64,000 bases of DNA from JAOZPE01 sp964601275. GTDB taxonomy: Bacteria; Krumholzibacteriota; Krumholzibacteriia; JAJRXK01. The stretch's first letter is position 1; every line of letters starts with the position of its first letter. The position numbers and the translations under genes are program-made. The notes under the pieces were generated by a model. The model did no database searches. It saw only the letters and a program-made list of their open reading frames with translations, and was not told the origin of the DNA. Shown here piece by piece: positions 8,727 to 19,276 of this stretch. Location: NCBI GenBank assembly GCA_964601275.1, contig CAZRMV010000001.1, positions 434,001 to 498,000 on the forward strand, read 5' to 3'.

Positions 8727-9776
8727 ATGATCGGGATCGTCGGATATGGCTCCTACGTCCCGCGCTACCGGATCAAGGCGGATGACATCGCCAACCAATG
8801 GGGCGCGGACGCGGAGTCCTTCAAGAAAGGCCTGCTGCTGGAGGAGAAGACGGTCCCCGGACCGGACGAGGACACCGTCACCATCAGTGTCGCAGCCGCC
8901 CGGGATGCCCTGAAACGGGCGGGAATCGATCCGAAGGAGATCGGTTGCTGCTACATCGGTTCGGAGAGCCATCCCTACGCAGTGAAACCGTCGGGAACCA
9001 TCGTGATCGACGCGTTGGGAATCGGTCCGGATGTGCACGTGGCCGATTTCGAATTCGCGTGCAAGGCGGGAACCGAGGCCATGTACGTCGCCTATTCCCA
9101 CGTGAAGTCGGGCGAGATGAAGTACGCCCTGGGAATCGGAGCCGACACCAGCCAGGGCGCCCCCGGAGACGCCCTGGAATACACCGCGTCGGCCGGCGGT
9201 TCGGCCTTCATCATGGGAACGGAGAAGGTGGCGGCGGAGATCCTCCACACCTACTCGTACACCACGGACACGCCGGACTTCTGGCGCCGTGAGGGCGAGT
9301 TCTACCCCCGTCACGCGGGTCGCTTCACCGGTGAGCCGGCGTATTTCCAGCACGTTCTGTCGAGCGCCCGGGGGATCCTGGACCGCAGCGGTCTCAAGCC
9401 CGCGGATTTCCGTTACGCGATCTTCCACATGCCCAACGGGAAGTTCCCGCTGCGGGCGGGCAAGGCCCTGGGCTTCGAGAAGGAGCAGCTCGAGCAGGGT
9501 TGGGTCGTCAACCTGATGGGCAACACCTACAGCGGTTCGTCGCCCACCGGACTGGCCGCCTGCCTGGACGTGGCCGAGCCCGGTGATCTGATCCTGATCA
9601 CCTCCTTCGGCAGCGGCGCTGGTTCGGATTCCTTCATCCTGAAGGCCACCGACCGTCTCCCCGAGATCCAGGATCTGGCGCCCAAGGTCCGCGAGCAGCT
9701 CGCCGACCGGCGTATCCACCTGGATTATGGCAAGTACGTCGCATACCGCGGCAAGATCCGCATGAACGAGGTCTAG
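8727..9776 (+). CDS. Hydroxymethylglutaryl-CoA synthase, archaeal type
   Basis: This 349-residue thiolase-fold enzyme condenses acetyl-CoA with acetoacetyl-CoA to HMG-CoA, the first committed mevalonate-pathway intermediate. Glu80 (in 'GSES'), Cys112 (in 'EFACKAGTEA') and His234 (in 'IFHMPNGKFP') sit at the places expected for the catalytic Glu-Cys-His triad. Its length and the close linkage to a thiolase and a DUF35 protein match the archaeal set rather than the eukaryote/Firmicute type. The ATG at 8727 follows AAGGAGA; a longer upstream frame reads through non-coding DNA. It heads a three-gene operon with a 13-base gap to the next gene. Confidence 0.9.
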   Translation: MIGIVGYGSYVPRYRIKADDIANQWGADAESFKKGLLLEEKTVPGPDEDTVTISVAAARDALKRAGIDPKEIGCCYIGSESHPYAVKPSGTIVIDALGIGPDVHVADFEFACKAGTEAMYVAYSHVKSGEMKYALGIGADTSQGAPGDALEYTASAGGSAFIMGTEKVAAEILHTYSYTTDTPDFWRREGEFYPRHAGRFTGEPAYFQHVLSSARGILDRSGLKPADFRYAIFHMPNGKFPLRAGKALGFEKEQLEQGWVVNLMGNTYSGSSPTGLAACLDVAEPGDLILITSFGSGAGSDSFILKATDRLPEIQDLAPKVREQLADRRIHLDYGKYVAYRGKIRMNEV

Positions 9777-9789
9777 AAAGGGGGATGAG

Positions 9790-10950
9790 ATGAGAGACGT
9801 AGCCGTCATCGGCATCGGCATGACGAAGTTCGGTGAGCTCTGGGACACCCCCCTGCGCGACCTCTTCGCCAATGCCGCGGCCGAATGCCTGCAGGACGCG
9901 GGGGTAAAGCGGGAGAAGATCCAGTCGGCCTATATCGGTTGCATGAGCGGCGGGCTTTTCGTGGGCCAGGAGCACCTGGCGTCCATTCTCACCGATTACG
10001 CCGGCTTGAAGGGAATCAGCGCCACCCGTGTGGAGTCCGCCTGCGCTTCGGGAGGCACCGCCTTCCGTGCGGCCTGGCTGGAAGTGGCCAGTGGGGCGAG
10101 CGATTTCGTCCTGGCCGCCGGAGTGGAGAAGATGAACGACGGGGCGGACGCAACCTACTGCCTGGCCACCGCCGCCGACCAGGAATACGAGGTGTACAAC
10201 GGGGTCACCTTTCCCGGCCTCTACGCCATGATCGCCCACGCGCACATGGAGAAGTACGGAACCACGCCGGAGATGCTGGCCGCGGTCGCGGTGAAGAACC
10301 ACGACAACGGGGCCCTCAATCCCAAGGCGCAGTTCCCGATGAAGATCAACCAGGACACCGTCCTGGGCGCAGTAAGGGTGGCCGAACCGCTGGGCCTCTT
10401 CGACTGCTCCCCGGTGACCGACGGCGCGGCCTGCGTGCTGCTGGCCCCGGTGGAGGTGGCGAAGCAGTTGGGCAAGCCCATCGTCAAGATCATCGGCGCC
10501 GGGCACGCGACCGATACCATCGCCCTGCACGACCGCGAGGACCTCGCCGCCATCCCGGTGGTGGGGAAGGCGGCTCAGCAGGCCTACGAGATGGCCGGTC
10601 TGAAGCCCGACGACATCGATTTCTGCGAAGTGCACGATTGCTTCACCATCGCCGAGATCGTGTGCACGGAGGAGCTCGGTTTCTTCGAGCGGGGAAAGGG
10701 AGGGCAGGCCGCTCTCGACGGGGTGACCGCCCGTGAAGGCGCCAAGCCGATCAACACCTCTGGAGGTCTCAAGAGCAAGGGACACCCGGTGGGCGCGAGC
10801 GGCATCGCCCAGATCTGCGAATTGCATCTCCAGCTCACCGGCCGGGCCGGCGAGCGGCAGTTGAAGAAGCAGCCCAGGATCGGGATGGCCCAGAACATGG
10901 GTGGTTCCGGTGGAAGTTGCACCGTGCACATCCTGGAGGTGGAGCAATGA
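9790..10950 (+). CDS. Acetyl-CoA C-acetyltransferase, archaeal-type thiolase
   Basis: This 386-residue thiolase has nucleophile Cys85 in 'VESACASGGTAF', the motif 'FCEVHDCFTIAE' typical of the SCP2/archaeal thiolase branch, and active-site His332 in 'GHPVGASG'. In archaea this enzyme forms acetoacetyl-CoA from two acetyl-CoA and hands it directly to HMG-CoA synthase within one complex. Strong ribosome site AAGGGGGATGAG. Its stop codon overlaps the ATG of the DUF35 gene (ATGA), as expected for proteins made together. Confidence 0.9.
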   Translation: MRDVAVIGIGMTKFGELWDTPLRDLFANAAAECLQDAGVKREKIQSAYIGCMSGGLFVGQEHLASILTDYAGLKGISATRVESACASGGTAFRAAWLEVASGASDFVLAAGVEKMNDGADATYCLATAADQEYEVYNGVTFPGLYAMIAHAHMEKYGTTPEMLAAVAVKNHDNGALNPKAQFPMKINQDTVLGAVRVAEPLGLFDCSPVTDGAACVLLAPVEVAKQLGKPIVKIIGAGHATDTIALHDREDLAAIPVVGKAAQQAYEMAGLKPDDIDFCEVHDCFTIAEIVCTEELGFFERGKGGQAALDGVTAREGAKPINTSGGLKSKGHPVGASGIAQICELHLQLTGRAGERQLKKQPRIGMAQNMGGSGGSCTVHILEVEQ

Positions 10951-11339
10951 TCACTCCCCGCTACCATCGCGAGATTCCGCAGCGCTACCGCCTCGAGGCC
11001 GGCAAGTGCACCCAGTGTGGAGAACTCCACTTCCCGCCCCGCGCGGTCTGCCGCAAGTGCGGCGGACGCGAGATGGAGACGGTGGAGCTCCCCCGCCGGG
11101 GCAAGGTGCTGACCCATACCACCATCTGGATCCCGCCCGCCCAGTTCGAGTCGCAGAAGCCCTACGTCGTGGCGGTGGTCGAGCTGGAGAACGGGTTGCG
11201 GCTCACCTGCATGGTGGCCGACGCTCCGCCCGACGAGGTGAAGATCGGCACGAAGGTCGAGATCATCTTCCGCAAGCTGCAATCCGACCCCAAGTGGGAG
11301 GTCCTGCAGTACGGGTACAAGGCGAAGGTGGTCGGCTGA
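10947..11339 (+). CDS. DUF35 OB-fold zinc-ribbon acyl-CoA-binding protein
   Basis: This 130-residue protein has an N-terminal rubredoxin-like zinc ribbon ('CTQCGELHFPPRAVCRKCGG', four Cys) followed by an OB fold. In the archaeal thiolase/HMG-CoA synthase complex the DUF35 subunit bridges the two enzymes and shares a CoA site, so acetoacetyl-CoA is channelled. Related proteins (ChsH2-type) serve other CoA enzymes, but the operon makes the first role likely. It ends 95 bases before an intrinsic terminator. Confidence 0.9.
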   Translation: MITPRYHREIPQRYRLEAGKCTQCGELHFPPRAVCRKCGGREMETVELPRRGKVLTHTTIWIPPAQFESQKPYVVAVVELENGLRLTCMVADAPPDEVKIGTKVEIIFRKLQSDPKWEVLQYGYKAKVVG

Positions 11340-11720
11340 GTCCGTGGCGGAAGGCGGGTGCGGCGGCATGAAGCGCCCGCCGGATCTGCCGGCCGCGTGC
11401 CCCCTTGCGCTGGAAGACCAGCACAGACGAAGATGGGCGGCTCCCGCTGGGGGGCCGCCCTTTTCGGAACCGGTGTCCGGCATCCGGGACACCGGACACC
11501 CGGATGGGGGGAGGCGCGGGCGATGTCGCCCAACCGGACACCCTGGTTTCCCTTGCGATTCCATCAGTTGGGCGGAAATGGGCGTGTTCGGGCGCGGTGG
11601 CATCCGCCGTGCAGTGGCAGCGGGACGAGCCCGGCGCCATCGGGGGCTGTCCTCGACGCTCTTCTTTCATGGGAGGCGGGAAGGGCGGCGAAGACAGCGG
11701 ATGGGGCCGGGCTCGTCCCC
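11340..11720. other. Convergent gap with terminator and a second dyad
   Basis: This gap lies between two convergent operons. Besides the terminator at 11435-11464 it has a perfect 9-bp inverted repeat CCGGTGTCC/GGACACCGG (11470-11478 with 11487-11495, 8-base loop). That repeat could form a second hairpin or bind a dimeric protein. No gene is supported. Confidence 0.5.
11435..11464 (+). terminator. Intrinsic terminator of the HMG-CoA synthase operon
   Basis: A GGGCGGC/GCCGCCC stem with a 12-base loop is followed directly by TTTT. Confidence 0.7.
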
Positions 11721-13499
11721 TCATGCGGGCACCCGATAGCCCCCGGTCTCGATCATCGCCGCACCCACCGTTCGGGCCGCCCCGATCGCGTCGGCCGCCG
11801 GCACCTTGGTGAAGCGTTTCAGGCCCACCAGCATCATCCCCAGCTCGTCTCCCTCGGCCACGTGGCTCAGCGCGGTGCGCCCGGCGCGTCCCGCACGTTC
11901 GAGCGCATCGTTCACCAGCACGGTGAGCATCGCCGAGACCACGGGGATCTCCTGACCGGCGGCCGCCATCTTCCGCGCTCTCAGGACGGCGCTCTCCAGC
12001 GCGTAGGTCTCCTGGATCATGTCCGCCACCTGGACCAGGACCTCCTGTTCATCCTGCAGGTGCTCCCCCAGCTTCTGCGCGGCCACTCCGGCCACCAGCA
12101 ACACGGCCTTCTTGAGCCGGCCCACCTGCTCCATCTCGGCGGAGAAGGGCTCGGTGCCGCCCTCCTCACCCAGCGCCGGAATCGACAACAATTCGTCTTG
12201 GATCGCCTTGGCCGCGGCGAGCAGGGGCAACTCTCCCTTCATCGCCCGCTTGAGGATCATGCCCGGAATCAACATGCGGTTGATCTCGTTGGTGCCTTCG
12301 AAGATGCGGTTGATGCGGGAGTCGCGGTAGTAGCGTGCTGCGGGGTAATCCTCGACGTACCCATAACCGCCGAAGAGCTGCACCATCTCGTCGACCACGT
12401 GATCGAGCACCTCCGACGCAAAGACCTTGATGATGCTGCATTCGATGGCGAAGTCGTCGATGGCCTTGATCACCTCGCGATCGAAATCCTCTCCTCCGCG
12501 ATCCAGGCGGGAGATCGCCTCGTCGAACAGGCCCGCGGTGCGGTAGATCGCGCTCTCGGCGGCGAAGATCCGTGAGCTCATGTAGCCCATCTTGTACCGG
12601 GTGAGGGGGAAGTCGCTGATCGCCTTGCCGAACTGCTGCCGTTGGGTGGTGTAGTTGATGGTCTCCTTGACGGCTTCCTTCGCCGCGCCCAGGACGCTCG
12701 CTCCCAGCTTGAACCGTCCCACGTCGAGGATGTTGAAGGCGATGACATGGCCCTTGCCCACTTCACCCAACAGGTTCTCCTTGGGAATCCGCGCGTCCTG
12801 CATGATGACGCTCACGGTGCTGCTTCCCCGGATTCCCATCTTGTTCTCTTCCTCGCCGACACTCACCCCGGGGGCGTCCATGGGGACGATGAACGCGGAG
12901 AACTTCTCGCCGTCCACCTTGGCGAAGACGATGGTGATGTCGCTGAACCCGGCGTTGGTGATGAAGATCTTCTCTCCGTTGAGAACCCATTCGTCACCGT
13001 CGAGGGTCGCGGTGGCCTTGGCCGCCAGCGCGTCGCTTCCGCTTCCCGCCTCGGTCAAGGCGTAGGCGGTGATGATCTCACCGGTGGCCAGCTTGGGCAG
13101 CCACTTCTGTTTCTGCTCGGGAGTGCCGAAGTAGACGATTGGAAGGGTTCCGATACCGGTCTGGGCCCCGTGGGCCACCGGGAAACTTCCCCCCGCGCCG
13201 ATCGATTCGGCCACGACCATGCTCTGCACCTTCGGCGCTCCCAGGCCGCCGTAGGCCTCGGGGATATCCACCGACAACAGGCCGATCTCCCCGGCCTTCT
13301 TGAGCAGTGAGCGCATGAGTCCCTCCTCGTGCGCGTCCAGCCGGTCCATGACCGGCATGACTTCCTGCATGAGGAAATCGCGGCAGGTCTGGGCGAGGAG
13401 CTGGGTTTCCTGCGAGAAATCCTCGGGAGTGGTGATCTCTTCGAAAGGGGTTTCCTCGATGAGGAAGCTTCCGCCGCGTCGTGTGGTCTTGTCGTTCAT
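11721..13499 (-). CDS. fadE: Acyl-CoA dehydrogenase, FadE (FadNAE type)
   Basis: This 592-residue FAD enzyme carries out the first beta-oxidation step, acyl-CoA to trans-2-enoyl-CoA. It has N-terminal, middle ('AYALTEAGSGSDALA' FAD/substrate region) and C-terminal dehydrogenase domains, with 'GGYGYVEDYPAARYYRDSRI' and 'IFEGTNEINR' near residue 400. An extra helical extension of about 170 residues makes it longer than the usual 380-residue enzymes, as in FadE of Bacillus fadNAE. AGGAG precedes the ATG. It is last in the minus-strand operon fadN-fadA-fadE, 125 bases after fadA. Confidence 0.9.
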   Translation of the reverse strand: MNDKTTRRGGSFLIEETPFEEITTPEDFSQETQLLAQTCRDFLMQEVMPVMDRLDAHEEGLMRSLLKKAGEIGLLSVDIPEAYGGLGAPKVQSMVVAESIGAGGSFPVAHGAQTGIGTLPIVYFGTPEQKQKWLPKLATGEIITAYALTEAGSGSDALAAKATATLDGDEWVLNGEKIFITNAGFSDITIVFAKVDGEKFSAFIVPMDAPGVSVGEEENKMGIRGSSTVSVIMQDARIPKENLLGEVGKGHVIAFNILDVGRFKLGASVLGAAKEAVKETINYTTQRQQFGKAISDFPLTRYKMGYMSSRIFAAESAIYRTAGLFDEAISRLDRGGEDFDREVIKAIDDFAIECSIIKVFASEVLDHVVDEMVQLFGGYGYVEDYPAARYYRDSRINRIFEGTNEINRMLIPGMILKRAMKGELPLLAAAKAIQDELLSIPALGEEGGTEPFSAEMEQVGRLKKAVLLVAGVAAQKLGEHLQDEQEVLVQVADMIQETYALESAVLRARKMAAAGQEIPVVSAMLTVLVNDALERAGRAGRTALSHVAEGDELGMMLVGLKRFTKVPAADAIGAARTVGAAMIETGGYRVPA

Positions 13500-13624
13500 G
13501 GTCGATCTCCTGTCCGGATTCCGCCTCACCGGGGCGTTCATGTCGTTGACTGTTGGTCCAAGATCCCACCGCACCTGCTGCGCCGGGTCCCTTCCCGGCG
13601 AAAGATCGCAAGCGCCCTCCGATC

Positions 13625-14767
13625 TCAATCTGCCTCGAAAACGGCGGCTGCGCCCATGCCACCTCCGATGCAGAGGGTGGCGAGTCCGCGGTGCTCTCCT
13701 TCCCTCCGCATGGCATGCAGGAGGGTTCCCACGATGCGGACCCCGCTCATCCCCAGAGGATGACCCAGGGCGATGGCGCCTCCCTGGACATTGGTTGTGG
13801 CCATGTCGAGTCCCAGCTCGCGGATCACCGCAAGCGACTGGGCGGAGAACGCCTCGTTCAGTTCGACCCGTTCGATCTCCTCGAGCTTCCGTTGGGCCCG
13901 CGACAACGCTTTCGGCACCGCCTCCACCGGAGCAATGCCCATGATCTCCGGGTCGACGCCGGCCATCGCGTAGCTCACCAACCGGCCCAAGGGATCGGTA
14001 GCCATCTCCTTGGCCACCGCTTCGCTGACCACCAGGGCCGCAGAGGCGCCGTCGGTCAATGGACTGCTGTTGCCCGCGGTGACCGTCCCGTCCTGCCGGA
14101 ACGCTGGCTTGAGCTGGGCGAGCGCTTCCAGGTTCGTCTCGGCGCGGGGGCACTCGTCACGGTCGAGGACGACGTTGCCGTCGACTTCGTAGGGAATCCG
14201 TTCGTCGTTCCACAGCCCCTTCGCTTCCGCGTCGAGCGCTTTCCGGTGGCTTTCCGCGGCGAACGCATCCTGGTCCTCGCGGCTGATCTGATAGCGGTCG
14301 ACCAGGTTCTCGGCGGTCAGCCCCATGCCCAGGTAGTACCCGGGTCGGTGCTCGGCCAGCCAGGGATTGGGAGTGAACTTCACCCCCCCCATGGGAACCC
14401 GGCTCATGCTTTCCACCCCGAACACCACGATGGCGTCGGCCATCTTCGACTGGATCTTGGCCGCGGCGAGGGCCACCGCCTCCAGGCTGGAAGCGCAAAA
14501 GCGGTTGATGGTCATTCCGGGCACGCTGTCGGGAAGTCCGGCCCGCTGCGCCACGAGCCTTCCGAGGTTCATCCCCTGTTCGGCCTCGGGCATGGCGGTG
14601 GCCCCGATCACGTCGTCGATGCGCTCGGGAGCCAGACTCTCGTTGCGCGCCAGCAAGGCGCTCACGACGTGGGCCGCCAGATCATCGGGCCTGACCCGCG
14701 CCAGACGGCCCTTGTGGGCCTTGCCCATCGGCGACCGGACCACGTCGAGGATATAGGCATCCATCAT
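13625..14767 (-). CDS. fadA: Acetyl-CoA acyltransferase (3-ketoacyl-CoA thiolase)
   Basis: This 380-residue degradative thiolase cleaves 3-ketoacyl-CoA with CoA, the last beta-oxidation step. The nucleophile Cys is in 'NRFCASSLEAVALA', the general-base His in 'GGAIALGHPLGMSG' and the second Cys in 'LCIGGGMGAA'. AGGAGGAC precedes two adjacent ATG codons, either of which could start the protein. It lies 14 bases after fadN on the same strand. Confidence 0.92.
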   Translation of the reverse strand: MMDAYILDVVRSPMGKAHKGRLARVRPDDLAAHVVSALLARNESLAPERIDDVIGATAMPEAEQGMNLGRLVAQRAGLPDSVPGMTINRFCASSLEAVALAAAKIQSKMADAIVVFGVESMSRVPMGGVKFTPNPWLAEHRPGYYLGMGLTAENLVDRYQISREDQDAFAAESHRKALDAEAKGLWNDERIPYEVDGNVVLDRDECPRAETNLEALAQLKPAFRQDGTVTAGNSSPLTDGASAALVVSEAVAKEMATDPLGRLVSYAMAGVDPEIMGIAPVEAVPKALSRAQRKLEEIERVELNEAFSAQSLAVIRELGLDMATTNVQGGAIALGHPLGMSGVRIVGTLLHAMRREGEHRGLATLCIGGGMGAAAVFEAD

Positions 14768-14781
14768 CGTCCTCCTGACAA

Positions 14782-17211
<2,430 letters not shown>

Positions 17212-17356
17212 GATTCACTCCTTGAAAAGATCGTCGCGCCAGGCCTTCCGGAGGTTCCTACGCATTTCCGTGGCACGAGTGACTTTCTGGCCCCATTTTG
17301 GCATGGATCAGGACATCAGAGCTCCATGCAGGGATGGGGCCAATGGCGGAGGATAC

Positions 17357-17370
17357 TGAATATGTATTCA
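17357..17370. promoter_or_regulatory. Candidate FadR-type operator
   Basis: TGAATA-TG-TATTCA is a perfect 6+6 inverted repeat in an AT-rich island within GC-rich DNA, midway between fadN and the divergent TetR gene. It resembles the TGAATGA...TCATTCA operator of Bacillus FadR in its outer half-sites. A T run follows it. It could control both directions. Confidence 0.5.
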
Positions 17371-17483
17371 TTTTTTCCCAGGGCACAAGAGGCCGCCGGG
17401 CCGATTTCCCGGGATCTGCCCCCGGGGGGCTGAGGGAGCACCGCCTTTTCCGGGGGAGAGGCCCCGGATCTCCGAGGAGAGCG

Positions 17484-18092
17484 ATGAACGCGCAACGCGA
17501 TGAACGCCGGGACGCCAAGCGGGAGAAGATCCTGGACGGGGCGGTGCGCGCCTTCGCCGCCGAAGGCTTCCACCGCACCCGGGTGAGCGATGTGGCCAAG
17601 GCGGCCGGCGTGGCCGATGGAACGATCTACCTCTACTTCGCCGGCAAGGACGATCTGTTGCGCGCCATCTTCGAGCGGGCCATGATCCGCTTCCTGCAAC
17701 GGGGCCGCAGCGCCCTGGAGAAAGCCGGAGAGCCAGTGCGACAGATCGAGGGCTTCGTCCAGCTCCACCTGCAGTGCGTTGGCGAGGACCGTGACCTGGC
17801 GGTGGTCTTCCAGACCGACCTGCGGCGCAGCGCCCGGCTCATGCGGTCCTTGAGCGAAGGGATGCTGGGGACCTACCTGGAGATCCTCACCGGGATCATC
17901 ATGGGAGGACAAGAGGAGGGGGTCTTCGCGCCGGATCCCCCGGCCCGCGAATCAGCCAAGATGATCTTCGGAGTGCTCGACGAGCTGGCCACCGACTGGT
18001 TGCTCAGCCGGCGCAACTATCGGCTGGAGACCCGGGCCGGCCAGGCCACCCGCTTCATCCTCCGGGCACTGGGCGCGGCTCCGGCCGCGTGA
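17484..18092 (+). CDS. TetR-family regulator, likely FadR-like repressor of fadNAE
   Basis: This 202-residue protein has an N-terminal TetR helix-turn-helix ('AVRAFAAEGFHRTRVSDVAKAAGVADGTIYLYFAGKDDLL') at about residues 14-55 and an all-helical ligand domain. It is divergent from fadN, with a palindrome between them. In Bacillus and Thermus, TetR proteins with this placement repress beta-oxidation genes and are released by long-chain acyl-CoA. That role is inferred here from context. GAGGAGA precedes the ATG; the longer upstream frame crosses the palindrome and is rejected. Confidence 0.8.
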   Translation: MNAQRDERRDAKREKILDGAVRAFAAEGFHRTRVSDVAKAAGVADGTIYLYFAGKDDLLRAIFERAMIRFLQRGRSALEKAGEPVRQIEGFVQLHLQCVGEDRDLAVVFQTDLRRSARLMRSLSEGMLGTYLEILTGIIMGGQEEGVFAPDPPARESAKMIFGVLDELATDWLLSRRNYRLETRAGQATRFILRALGAAPAA

Positions 18093-18104
18093 TAGTCTCC
18101 GTCC

Positions 18105-19208
18105 ATGCGGATCGTGGAACTGATCGACTCGGCGACGATCGGCGGGGCGGAGGAGAACACCGCCCTGATGGCGCGTGAACTCGCCCGGCGGGGCCACCAG
18201 GTGCTGCTCATTTCACCGGAGGGCCCCTACACCGAACGCTTCGACGCCCTGGAGGGAGTCCGGACCGCCCGAGCGCCCCTGCGCGGTCCGCTCGAGCCAG
18301 CCCGGGCAGCGCTCGCGCAGATCCTGCACGCCGACGCACCCGATCTGGTGCACAGCCACATGTTGCGTGCCGATGTGCTGTTGGCCCGGCAGGGCCGGCG
18401 CACTACCTACCTTCGCTGCACCAGTCTGCACAACATGTTCGACCGGGAGATCCCCAGCCGATTGCGCCGCCTGGTCTACCGGGGCCTGGCCATCTGGTCC
18501 TACCGACGCTTCGACGCGATCCTGCCGGTCTCCGAGTACGTCCGCCGCTATGCCCAGGCCTACCTGAGGGTGAAGGACCAGAAAGTGCGGGTGGTTCCCA
18601 ATGGCATCGATGCCACGAGCTTCCGGCATCGCGCCGCCGACGATCACGCAGTGCCGAAGACCGACGGGAAGGTGGTCTTGAGCGTGGGACGCCTCGACCG
18701 CAACAAGGGGCAGGAACTCCTGTTGCAGGCGATGGCCCGAAGCAGGCGGCGCGATGTGGAGGTGTGGTTGGTGGGGAAGGGACCCCGCGAGGCGATGTTG
18801 CGGCAGCTCGCCCTTCAGCTCCCGGTGCCGGTCCGCTTCCTCGGGTGGCGGGACGACGTTCCGGCCCTGATGGCGCGCGCGGATGTCGTCGTGCAGGCTT
18901 CCCGGTGGGAAGCCTTGGCCAACACCGTTCTCGAGGCCCTCGCGCTCGGTCGCCCGGTGGTGGCCACCGACGCGGGCGGGACTTCCGAGGCGGTGGTCGA
19001 CGGCGAGACCGGATGGCTGGTGGCGGTGGAGGATGTCGAAGCCCTTGCCCGGGCGATCGACCATGCCCTGGAGGACCCGGGTGAGGCCGCCCGCCGGGGT
19101 GAACGGGGACGCACGCGGGTGGACGAGCACTTCACCATCGAGGCGGCCGCTTCCCTCCTGTTGTCCCACCCCGCGGTGCAGGGGAGGTCGGCGTCCCCCA
19201 CGCCCTGA
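18105..19208 (+). CDS. GT4-family glycosyltransferase
   Basis: This 367-residue retaining GT-B glycosyltransferase has an N-terminal acceptor domain with the glycine loop 'TIGGAEENTALMARELA'. The C-terminal donor domain has 'VGRLDRNKGQELLLQAM' and the EX7E-type motif within 'SRWEALANTVLEALALG'. It likely transfers a sugar to a lipid-linked or surface glycan; donor and acceptor cannot be told from sequence. It starts 12 bases after the TetR gene, without other glycan genes nearby. Confidence 0.85.
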   Translation: MRIVELIDSATIGGAEENTALMARELARRGHQVLLISPEGPYTERFDALEGVRTARAPLRGPLEPARAALAQILHADAPDLVHSHMLRADVLLARQGRRTTYLRCTSLHNMFDREIPSRLRRLVYRGLAIWSYRRFDAILPVSEYVRRYAQAYLRVKDQKVRVVPNGIDATSFRHRAADDHAVPKTDGKVVLSVGRLDRNKGQELLLQAMARSRRRDVEVWLVGKGPREAMLRQLALQLPVPVRFLGWRDDVPALMARADVVVQASRWEALANTVLEALALGRPVVATDAGGTSEAVVDGETGWLVAVEDVEALARAIDHALEDPGEAARRGERGRTRVDEHFTIEAAASLLLSHPAVQGRSASPTP

Positions 19209-19276
19209 TGCGAGGGTGCAGGGTCGGTCCCACTCCCGCGGGACACACGCCGCACCCCGGGGCGCGCCGCGCCGCC

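Noticed and set aside
13500..14153. Long in-frame N-terminal extension of the acyl-CoA dehydrogenase
   Set aside because: It overlaps the thiolase gene in another frame and has no domain; the ATG at 13499 has AGGAG and gives the family's expected start.
17262..17290. TGGCAC motif as a sigma-54 promoter before the TetR gene
   Set aside because: The -12 element at the required spacing is absent.
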